64,000 bases of DNA, from positions 18,002-82,001 of the forward strand of contig NZ_BMPW01000037.1 in assembly GCF_014647795.1 (NCBI RefSeq). The letters are read 5' to 3'. The translations under genes were made by a program, and so were the position numbers. The notes below the pieces were generated by a model. It saw only the letters and a program-made list of their open reading frames with translations. It was not told where the DNA came from and ran no database searches. Of this stretch, positions 42,271 through 51,600 are shown in pieces (position 1 is the stretch's first letter; every line of letters begins with the position of its first letter). The DNA comes from Actinoplanes campanulatus. Its GTDB lineage: Bacteria; Actinomycetota; Actinomycetes; Mycobacteriales; Micromonosporaceae.

Positions 42271-43857
42271 ATGATGATTCGCGGCAAGCGGGTGGCACTG
42301 CCCTCGGCCCCCGTCGTCCACAAGCGTTTCGAGGCGTACGCCGTGGCGGCACCCGACGCCGTCGCCGTGGTCTGCGGCGGGGAACACGTGACGTACGGGG
42401 AGCTGGACGCCAGGGCCAACCGATTCGCCAACCTCCTCGTATCGAGGGGGCACGGCCGGGGCGCCCTGGTCGGTGTCTGCCTGAGTTACTCGATCGACCT
42501 TCTCGTCACCATCCTCGGAGCGCTGAAGGCGGGAGCGGCCTACGTGCCGCTCGACCCCACGTACCCGCCGGCGCGACTGCGGCTGCTGCTGGGGCAGGTT
42601 CCCGATCTCGCCCTGATCGTCGCCTCCCCGGCGACGGCGGAGCTGGTCGGGTCCGCGACGGTGGAGATCGTCGACCTCGAAACGCTGCGGAACGACCTCC
42701 AAGGCCGCCCGGCGACCGCGCCGGACGTCACGGTCACCGGCGACGACCTGTGCTACGCGATCTTCACGTCCGGGTCGACCGGTGTCCCGAAGCTGACCGC
42801 CGTGCGCCACGAGGGCTGGTTCAACCTGCTGAACTGGCTCCAGGACGAGTTCGGCCTGCATCGCGGATCGAACAACCTCGTCGTCAGCGCGTTCGGATTC
42901 GATCTGTCCCAGCGCAGCCTGATGACGCCGCTGTTCTGCGGCGCCACGCAGCATCTGATCGCCAGCCGCAATTTCGACCCCGCCATGGCCTATCGCACGC
43001 TGGAGCGCCACGACATCCGCACGGTGCACTGCGCGTCCAGCACCCTCTACGTGCTGGCGGACTGGGAGAAGGCGTCCGGCGGGTCGGCCCTCACCGAACT
43101 GGACCACCTCCTGTTCGGCGGGGAGCCACTGCATGTCGAACGGCTCCGGAACCTCGTCGGGCGCGAGGCGGGCGGGTGTGTCCTCCTGCATCAGTACGGC
43201 GTGGCCGAGTGCACGGACGTCGCGTCCTCCTTCGACCTTGCCGGCTATCGGCCCGGCGACCACGAGATCGCACCGGTCGGCCGTCCCGTGCACAACACCG
43301 ACATCCACGTTCTCGACGAGCGGATGCGCGGGGTCGGGGCGGGGGAGTACGGCGAGATCGGCATCTCCGGAGCGGGTGTCGGCGCGGGCTACCTCAATGG
43401 CACGGGGCCCGAGTCGGCGCGCTTCACGACGGTCGAGGTGGACGGTGTCCCACGCCGGCTCTACCGCACCGGCGACCGCGGCCACGTGAACGAGGACGGC
43501 GAGCTGGTCGTCGCCGGGCGAATGGACGCGCAGGTGAAGGTGCGGGGAATGCGCATCGACCCGGCCGATGTCGAGCGGGCGCTGAGCCGGCTGGCCGGGG
43601 TCCGGCAGGCCGCCGTGGTGAGCAGGTCCACCGACTCCGGCGACACGGAGCTGATCGCGTTCGTCGTGCCGGAGGGCGACGATCTCGCCGGCGACGAGCT
43701 CGGCGCGCGGCTGCTGGAGACGTTGCCGCGCAACATGGTGCCGGCCGAGTTCGTCAGCATCCCCCGGATCCCGCTGAGCCCGCACGGGAAGTCGGACCGA
43801 TTCGCATTGATGGACGTTCTCCATGACAGGCGAAAGGGACAAGGTGTTCGTGGATGA
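42271..43857 (+). CDS. Free-standing NRPS adenylation domain
   Basis: The 528-residue protein is a single A domain with all core motifs: LKAGAAYVPLDPTYP (A2), CYAIFTSGSTGVPK (A3), HQYGVAECTD (A5, unusual), YRTGDRGH (A7), GRMDAQVKVRGMRID (A8) and PLSPHGKSDR (A10 lysine). It should activate one amino or carboxylic acid as the AMP ester and load it on a carrier. The binding-pocket residues I read are D, L, R, H, L, G, Q, D, V, which match no code I remember. ATG 42271 follows GGAGG. The gene overlaps the carrier-protein gene by 35 bases, so this A domain and that carrier work as a pair. Confidence 0.85.
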   Translation: MMIRGKRVALPSAPVVHKRFEAYAVAAPDAVAVVCGGEHVTYGELDARANRFANLLVSRGHGRGALVGVCLSYSIDLLVTILGALKAGAAYVPLDPTYPPARLRLLLGQVPDLALIVASPATAELVGSATVEIVDLETLRNDLQGRPATAPDVTVTGDDLCYAIFTSGSTGVPKLTAVRHEGWFNLLNWLQDEFGLHRGSNNLVVSAFGFDLSQRSLMTPLFCGATQHLIASRNFDPAMAYRTLERHDIRTVHCASSTLYVLADWEKASGGSALTELDHLLFGGEPLHVERLRNLVGREAGGCVLLHQYGVAECTDVASSFDLAGYRPGDHEIAPVGRPVHNTDIHVLDERMRGVGAGEYGEIGISGAGVGAGYLNGTGPESARFTTVEVDGVPRRLYRTGDRGHVNEDGELVVAGRMDAQVKVRGMRIDPADVERALSRLAGVRQAAVVSRSTDSGDTELIAFVVPEGDDLAGDELGARLLETLPRNMVPAEFVSIPRIPLSPHGKSDRFALMDVLHDRRKGQGVRG

Positions 43858-44062
43858 GGTGCGCGCCATCTGGTGTCGCGAGCTGGAGCGTTCCGATATA
43901 ACGCCCGAACAGGACTTCTTCGCCCTCGGTGGCCATTCCGTGATCATGGCCAGAATTCAGCGGGCCTACATCGACGAAATGGGCTACGAAATACCGATTG
44001 ACGAGATGTACCGCAATCCGACGATAGCGTCGATCTCCGCTTACCTGGAATCCCTGCCGTGA
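43823..44062 (+). CDS. Free-standing peptidyl carrier protein
   Basis: The 79-residue protein is a single carrier domain with the phosphopantetheine site FFALGGHSV; Ser39 is the attachment residue. It is acidic and helical, with VRAIWCRELERSDITPEQD ahead and DEMYRNPTIASISAYLESL behind. It overlaps the A-domain gene and is overlapped by the thioesterase start (GTGA), so the three are translationally coupled. Discrete carriers of this kind hold an amino acid while it is modified or passed to the assembly line. Confidence 0.9.
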   Translation: MTGERDKVFVDEVRAIWCRELERSDITPEQDFFALGGHSVIMARIQRAYIDEMGYEIPIDEMYRNPTIASISAYLESLP

Positions 44063-44778
44063 GCACCGGCTCCTGGCTCGTCCGGCCGGCGTCCGCCGAC
44101 GCCCGCGCGCGGGTCTTCTGCTTTCCGTACTCCGGGGCCGGAGCCTCGGCCTTCCGGGCCTGGCCGCACACGGTCGGCGACGTCGAGATCTGCCCGGTGC
44201 AGTTCCCCGGCCGTGAGAACCGGCTGACCGAACCCCACTACGGCACCTACCGGAGGCTGGCCGCCGACCTGGCCGACGGCCTGGGCCCGGCACTCGACCG
44301 CCCGTACGCGTTCTTCGGGCACTGCGCCGGAGTGCTGCCCGCCTTCGAGGCGGCGGTCGTCCTCAGCGAACGGGGCCTGCCCCAGCCCGAGTGCCTGTAC
44401 GTGTCGGGGCAGCTCCCCCCGCACGACTCCGCCCGCGATCGGATGCTCACCATGACCGAGCCCGAACTACGTGCGGACCTGGAATCGGTCGTGCGCGGCC
44501 GTGGGCTCGAACCGTGGCCGGACATGATCAGGATGGGTCTGTCGGTGCTCCTGCGCGACCTCGACGCCGCGCGCGAGTACCGCCGGGCCGAGCCGATCGT
44601 CGTCGGATTCCCCATCGTCGTGCTGCACTGGCGCGACGACGACGAGGTCAGCCTCGACGGGCTCCAGGGGTGGCGCGACTACGCGGAGTCGGTCGAGTTC
44701 CGGGTCGTCGACGGCGGGCACCACGACTTCATGAACGCTTCCGCCGACCTGTTGCATGCGGTGACCTCGTGGCGGTGA
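44059..44778 (+). CDS. Type II thioesterase with Cys nucleophile
   Basis: The 239-residue alpha/beta-hydrolase matches the type II thioesterases of NRPS clusters: FCFPYSGAGASAFRAW near the start, PVQFPGRENR, and the late catalytic histidine in VVDGGHHDFM (H221 or H222). The nucleophile motif is FFGHCAGVLPAF, so Cys89 replaces the serine of the usual GHSMG. Type II enzymes normally clear misprimed carriers; a Cys nucleophile can favour other outcomes such as acyl transfer. It follows the carrier gene directly with a GTGA overlap, suggesting it acts on that carrier. Its last 50 bases overlap the convergent LmbU-type gene. Confidence 0.85.
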   Translation: MSTGSWLVRPASADARARVFCFPYSGAGASAFRAWPHTVGDVEICPVQFPGRENRLTEPHYGTYRRLAADLADGLGPALDRPYAFFGHCAGVLPAFEAAVVLSERGLPQPECLYVSGQLPPHDSARDRMLTMTEPELRADLESVVRGRGLEPWPDMIRMGLSVLLRDLDAAREYRRAEPIVVGFPIVVLHWRDDDEVSLDGLQGWRDYAESVEFRVVDGGHHDFMNASADLLHAVTSWR

Positions 44779-45376
44779 GCGCAACGGCCGCCGCGCTGGC
44801 CAGCGCCCGTTCCGCCCAGGTCTCCAACGGCAGGCCGAGCCTGCTCGCGGCCTGCTGAAACGACTCGAGGCGCTCCACCGGGATCGACATGTTGAGCACC
44901 GCGACGGCGCCCCGGCCCGCCCCGCCGGCCCGCCCGCCGCCGTCGGCGGTCCGTTCCAGCAGGCTGTCCTTCACCTCCCGGCGCAGACGTTTCGCCGACC
45001 ACGCGTACTCCTCCGCCTTGCGCAGCCAGAACTCCTGCTCGGGCTCCGAGAGAGCGGCCACCTCGGCGTGGTGGGTGAAGCTCAGCCCCTCCCGGCGCCG
45101 GGACATCGGAAAGCGCCGTGCCACCCAGGCATGGTTGCGCAGCGTCTGGTAGTCCAACTGGGTGAGCTTCACGGCGTCCTGATACCGGCCACTGAAGGCG
45201 GTCTCCCCGTAGACGAGCCAGTCCCCGAGACACCACGCCGAGGAGCTGTACACATCGGAGAGATAGCCACCGACTCCGAGCCACCTGTCGAACGGCATCT
45301 GGTGCGGCAGGACGAGTCCTCGCCTGGTCACGAATGCCGAGCCGTCGAGCGCCTGCACTGGCGAGTCCCCGCCCAT
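44729..45376 (-). CDS. LmbU-type transcriptional regulator
   Basis: The 215-residue protein resembles LmbU, the regulator of lincomycin biosynthesis: VTRRGLVLPHQMPFDRWLGV, SSAWCLGDWLVYGETAF, LTQLDYQTLRNHAWVARRFP and SFTHHAEVAALSEPEQEFWL. The middle region acts as a DNA-binding domain in this family, and members usually sit inside antibiotic clusters as pathway regulators. ATG 45376 follows AAGGAG. It is divergent from the first NRPS, and the 225-base region between them is AT-rich and probably its target. Its 3' end overlaps the thioesterase gene. Confidence 0.85.
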   Translation of the reverse strand: MGGDSPVQALDGSAFVTRRGLVLPHQMPFDRWLGVGGYLSDVYSSSAWCLGDWLVYGETAFSGRYQDAVKLTQLDYQTLRNHAWVARRFPMSRRREGLSFTHHAEVAALSEPEQEFWLRKAEEYAWSAKRLRREVKDSLLERTADGGGRAGGAGRGAVAVLNMSIPVERLESFQQAASRLGLPLETWAERALASAAAVALTATRSPHATGRRKRS

Positions 45377-45601
45377 GCCGTCTCCTTCAAAAGCCCGCGA
45401 ACGGCGATTATCTTAACCACGCCGGGATCACGAAGTAAACCAAACAATTGCTATTCATCTCGACCGCTATCGCTTTTCTATCGCCATCGCATTTGGCTTC
45501 CGGGCTCTCTTGACCCATTTGATCGGCGCTCCATAGCCTGACGTCCGATCCCTTTGGCAAGACTCTGCCGAGCGCCTTTGAAAATCTGCGGGAAGGGAAT
45601 C
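45377..45601. promoter_or_regulatory. AT-rich divergent promoter between the LmbU-type gene and the first NRPS
   Basis: The gap has a clearly lower GC content than the genes around it. For the NRPS, TTGACC at 45510-45515 and ATAGCC at 45533-45538 give a 17-base-spaced promoter. The hexamer TATCGC or close forms recur near 45467-45490 and could be regulator contacts. The ribosome-binding site GGGAAGGGA lies just before ATG 45602. The LmbU-type protein is the likely regulator, but no established binding motif was identified. Confidence 0.45.
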
Positions 45602-48600
45602 ATGGGAAGCCTCCACGCATCCGCCGCCGCGGCATTACGGCCCCGTACAGCGCAACGAGGTCCGCTGTCGCACGGCCAGCAACGGCTGTGGTTCCTCGAC
45701 CGCTGGCTGGCGGGCCGGCCGGTGTTCAACATGCCGGTCACGCTCCGCCTCACCGGCCCGCTGGACGCCGGCCGTCTCATCGGCGCGGTCCAGGCCGTGG
45801 CCGCCCGGCACGACGTGCTGTTCACCGTCTTCGAGGAGGGCCCCGGCGGACCCCGCCAGCGGGTGATGGACAGCCGGGATCTGCCGTGCCCGGTGACCGA
45901 CCTCGCGGAGCTGGGGGAGAGCGCGGCGCGGGCGCGGGCCGAACAACTCGCCGAACAGGACGCGCGACGTCCCTTCGATCTCGCGGCAGGCCCGATGGTC
46001 CGGGCGCGCCTCTTCCGGCTGGCTGCGGGGACCCACTGGCTTCAGCTGACGTTCCACCACATCGCCTTCGACGGCTGGTCGTTCGGCGTCTTCCAAACTC
46101 AGCTCATCGCGGCCTACCGCGCCGGCGCGGCGCCCGGCGAGCCGCTGGCCGTGCAGTACGCCGACTACGCCCTGTGGCAGCGCGAGACGCTGACCGGCGA
46201 GGCCACCGACCGTGCCCTGCAGGCGTGGACCCGCGCCCTGGCCGGCGCGCCGGACGTCCTCGACCTCGGCGCCGACCGGCCACGTCCGGGCGAGCTCAGC
46301 TACCGTGGCCGCACCGAGCGGTTCGCACTGCCCGGCATCCCCGTCGTGGCGCTGGAGAAGTTCGCCGCCGGGGAGGGCGTGACCCCGTACGTCGTGCTCC
46401 TCGCCGCCTTCCAGGCCCTCGTCGCCCGGCACGCGGGCAGCGACGACATCGTGCTCGGCTCGCCGACGGCGGGCCGGGGGCCCGCGGCGCTCGACGAGAT
46501 GGTCGGCTTCTTCGCGGACTCGCTGGTCATCCGGACCAGCCTGGACGGCGACCCGACCTTCCGCGAACTCGTCACCCGTACGCGGGCCGGGGTCCTGGAC
46601 GCCCTGTCCCGCAGCCGGATGCCGTTCGACCTCGCCGTGAACCATCTTCGCCCGGCGCGCGACCTCAGCTTCAGCCCGGTCGTCCAGGTGGTGTTCGGCC
46701 TGCACGAGGAGGACGCCGCCGAGGTGCTCGGCGACGGCGTCGGCATCGAGCGCGCCGACATCGACACGGGTACGGCGAAGTACGACCTCACCTGGTCGGT
46801 CTACCGGGGGGCGAACGGGCTGCGGCTGGACGTGGAATACGCGACCGACCTGTTCGACGCCGCGACCGTGCGGACCCTCGTCAGCCACTGGGAGACGCTG
46901 CTGCGGGGGGTCGTCGCCGACCCGGACGTCCCGCTCAGCCGGATCGAGCTGGTGTCCGAGGACGAGGCCCAGAGGCTGTGGCGCTGGTCGGGCGAGGAAC
47001 GGCCGGCACCCGCCGGCACGGTCCACGACCTCGTCGCGCGCAGCGCCGCCGCGTGGCCGGACGCGGTGGCGATCACGGGCGCCGGGGAGACGCTCACGTA
47101 CGCGGAACTGGAGCGGCGCGGCACGGCGCTGGCCCGGCGGCTGCGGGCGATGGGCGTGGGGCGGGAGAGCTGTGTCGGCGTCTGCATGACGCGGTCGCCG
47201 GAGATGGTGGTGGCCTGCCTCGCGATCCTGCGGGCAGGCGGCGTGTACGTACCCCTGGACACGGCGTTTCCGGCCGACCGCATGGCGTTCATGCTGCGTG
47301 AGGTCGGCGCGGAGATCGTCCTGATCCATCCGCCGACCGCCGGGGTGGTCCCGGACGGCCCGTGGCGCGTCGCCGATGTCGGCGAGGCCGAGGACGAGAG
47401 CCCGGACACCGAAGCCGCACTGCCCGAGGTGGGACCCGGCAACGGCTGCTACGTCATCTTCACCTCGGGATCGACCGGCCGGCCGAAGGGCACCACGGTG
47501 ACCCACGGCAACGTCCTGGGGCTCCTGACCGGCGTCCGGGAGCGGCTGCCGTTCGGCCCGGACGACGTGTGGACGTTCTTCCACAGCCTCGCGTTCGACT
47601 TCTCGGTGTGGGAGATCTGGGGCGCACTGACCACCGGAGGGCGCCTGGTCGTGGTGCCCTACGACGTGAGCCGAGACGCCGACGCGTTCCACCGGCTCGT
47701 CCGCGGCGAACGGGTGACGATCCTCAGCCAGACACCGTCGGCGTTCCGGCAGTTCGAGACGGCAGACGACCAGGCCGGCGGCGAGCTGTCGCTGCGGGCC
47801 GTGGTGTTCGGCGGCGAGGCCCTGCACCGGCCCTCGGTCCGGCGCTGGGCCGCCCGGCACGGCTACGGCGCACCCCTGCTCGTGAACATGTACGGCATCA
47901 CCGAGACCACGGTGCACGTCACGTACGTGGCCCTCGCCGAGGACGACCTCGGCCGTGACCTGACCCCGATCGGGCAGCCGCTCCCCGGTGTGGTCGCGCA
48001 GGTGCTCGACGCGTACGGGCGGCCCTGCCCGGCCGGGGTGACCGGCGAGATCCATGTCGGTGGCGCGGGCCTCACCCGCGGCTACACCGGGCGGCCCGGG
48101 CTGACCGCCGAACGGTTCGTGCCCGATCACCTCACCGGGCGGCCCGGCCGCCGCCTCTACCGCACCGGCGACCTCGGCCGCTGGAACGCGCGGGGCGGTC
48201 TGGAGTACGCCGGGCGTGCCGACTCCCAGGTGAAGGTTCGTGGCTACCGCATCGAGACCGGCGAGATCGAAGCCGTCCTCGGGCAGCATCCGCGCCTCCT
48301 GGAGGCGGCCGTCATCGCCCGCGGCGACACCGACGGCCACGTCGACCTGGCCGGCTACCTGGTCGCCGACGGCGCCGCGCCGTCACCCGACGAGCTGCGC
48401 GCGTGGCTGCGCCGGCGGGTCCCGGACTACATGGTGCCCCGCCACTTCGTGGTCCTGGACGCGCTGCCGCTCACCCCGCAGGGCAAGGTCGACCGCCGGG
48501 CCCTGCCCGCACCGGAGGCCGTACGCCCGGAGCTCGCCCAGGAGTACGTGCCGCCCCGGGGCCCCTTCGAGGAGCTGCTGGCCGAGATCTGGGGCGAGGT

Positions 48601-51600
48601 GCTGGCCGTGGACCGGGTCGGCCGGCACGACAACTTCTTCGACCTCGGCGGCGACTCCATCCGCAGCATCGGCGTGCTCGGCCGGGCCCGCGGCAGCGGC
48701 CTCGCCTTCGCCCTCCAGGACCTGTTCCGCAGCCCGACGCCGGCCGGGCTGGCCGCCCTCGTGCGGACCACCGCGCCGGCGGCCGCGGCTCCCGAACGCG
48801 AGCCGTTCGCGATGCTGACCGAACCGGACCGGGCCCTGCTGCCGGACGGGGTCGAGGACGCCTACCCGATGGCGGAACTCCAGGTGGGCATGGTCTACGA
48901 GATGGAGCTCAACCCCGAGCGCCGGGCCTACCACAACCTGGACGGCCTGCGTATCGTCGGCCCGTTCGACGAGGAGCGCTTCCGGGAGGCGACGGCCCGG
49001 GTCGTCGCCCGCCACCCCATCCTGCGGACGGCGTTCGACCTCAGCGGGTTCAGCGAGCCGATGCAGTTGGTGTACCGCACCGCCGAGATGCCGTTCACCG
49101 TGGTCGACCTGCGTCACCTCGACGAGGCGGCCCGGGACGAGGCGCTCGACGAGTACGTGCTGGCCGAGCGGCGGCGCCCGTTCGACCACTCCCGCCCGCT
49201 CCTGCTGCGTTTCGCCCTGCACCGGCTGACCGACGAGTCCTTCCAGTGGACGCTCACCGAACACCACGCCATCTTCGACGGGTGGAGCCTGCACTCCACC
49301 ATCTCCGAGATAGCCGAGGTCTACCAGCGGCTGCTGGCCGGCGAGGACCCGGTGCTCACGCCGCCGGACTCCGCCTACCGCGACTTCATCGCCGCCGAGC
49401 GGGAGACCCTGGCGTCCGAGGAGAGCCGGCGGTTCTGGCTGGAACGCGTCGGCGACCGCCCGGACTGTCGGCTGCCCCGCCGCCCGTCCGACCGGCCGGA
49501 GCGACTGTCCGGGCGGGCACAGCCGCATGAATGGCGCGCCCACTACCCCGAGCAGGGCTACGGCGCCGTCGAAACGCTGCTGCCGGAGGATCTGTGCGAC
49601 GGCCTGCGCGACCTCGCCCGCCAGTGCGCGGTCCCCCTCAAGGCGGTGCTGCTGGCCGCCCATCTCAAGGTGATGAGCCTGGTCACCGGTGTGTCCGACC
49701 TCCTGGTAGGGCTCACCGCCAACGGGCGGCTGGAGGAGGAGGGCGGGGCCGAGGTCCGGGGCATGTTCCTCAACACCGTGCCGTTCCGCATCGCGCTGCC
49801 GGACGGCAGCTGGCGCGAGCTGATCCGTGCGGTCTTCGAGACCGAGCGCGAGCTGCTGCCGCACCGCCGGTATCCGCTCGGCGCGCTCCAGCGGGAGGTC
49901 GGCGGCGACCCGCTGTTCGAGGTGAACTTCGTCCACAACCACTTCCACGTCCTGGATCGCGCGTTCGGTCCCGGCCTCATGCGCATCGAGGACGGCAAGA
50001 TCGACAGCTTCGCGACGGACCGGGTGGAGCCCACCAACTTCCCGCTCAACGTCGGCATGGTCCGCAACCCGTACTCCAACCGCCTCCTGTTCGGCATGGA
50101 CTACCACACCGACGTCCTCACCCGGGACCAGGTGCTGCTGTACCGCGACTACTACCTGCGGGCGATGACCGAGATGGTGGCCGATCCCGCGGCGGCGCAC
50201 CGGTCGGTGTCGCTGCTGGGCGACGACGAGCGGGCGCTGCTGGAGTCCTGGAACTCGACGACGGCTGACGTCCCCCCGGCACCGGTGCACCGCATGGTCG
50301 AAGCGCGGGCCGCGGCGGCGCCGGACGCGGTCGCGGTGGAGTCGGGCGGCACGGCGCTGACCTACGGCGAGCTCAACGCGCGAGCGAACCGGGCCGCCCG
50401 GCGGCTGCGTGACCTCGGCGTGGGCCCGGACGTCCCGGTGGCGCTGTGCATGGACCGCTCGCTCGCCACGATCACGTGCCTGCTGGCCGTCCTCAAGGCC
50501 GGCGGTGTCTACGTGCCGATCGAGCCCGACTACCCGGCCGAACGCATGGAGTACATGCTGCGCGAGGCCGGCGCCCCCATCGTGCTGGCCGACGCGCGGG
50601 CCGCGGACCGGGTTCCCGCCGGGCCCTGGTGGGTCCGAACCGTGGACAACAGCCTGTGGGACGAGGGCGACGACGGCAACCTTCCCGGTGGGGCGGGGCC
50701 CGACAACGGCTGCTACGTGATCTTCACGTCGGGTTCGACCGGACAGCCGAAGGGGGTGGTGACCCGGCACCGCAACGTCACCGAGCTGCTGCACGGCGGC
50801 GAGTTCCTCCGGCTCGCAGCCGCGGACACCCTGATCCAGCTGGCACCACTGTCCTTCGACAACTCGACCTTCGAGGTGTGGGCGCCCCTCGTGGGCGGCG
50901 CCCGGCTGGTCCTGGCTCCGGCCGAACGGTACGGCCCGGCGGAGATCGCGGAATGGGTGGCCGCGGCGGGCGTGACGGTGCTGCACGCGACGGCGTCGCT
51001 GTTCGCGTTGCTGGTCGACCACGAGCCGGCGACGTTCGACGGTCTGCGCCGCTTCCTCACCGGCAGCGAGACCGTCTCCCCGGGTCACCTGGTGCGGATT
51101 CTGGATCGTTGCCCGGATCTGGAGGTGGTCAACTGCTGGGGGCCGACGGAGACGACGACGTTCTCGGTGTGCGGTGTGTTCCGGCGTGGCACGGTGCCGG
51201 CGGGTGCGCTGCCGCTGGGTTCGCCGTTGGTGAACACCCAGGTGTGGGTTCTCGACGAGGCCGGCATGCCGGCGCCGGTGGGTACTCCGGGCGAGTTGTA
51301 CGTGTCGGGCCCGTGCCTGGCGAGGGGGTATCTGGGCCGGCCGGGGCTGACGGCGGAGCGATTCCTGCCGCATCCGTTCCGGGCCGGGGAACGCCTCTAC
51401 CGGACCGGGGACCGGGGCCGGTGGTCGGTGGACGGGCTGGTGGAGTTCCTGGGCCGGACCGATCACATGGTCAAGGTGCGCGGCTACCGGGTCGAGCTGG
51501 GCGAGGTCGAGGCCGCCCTGCGCGAGCATCCGGGTATTCGCGAGTGCGTGGTGGTGACCCGGCCGGACGGGGCGGCCGGGGTGGACCTGGTCGGCTATCT

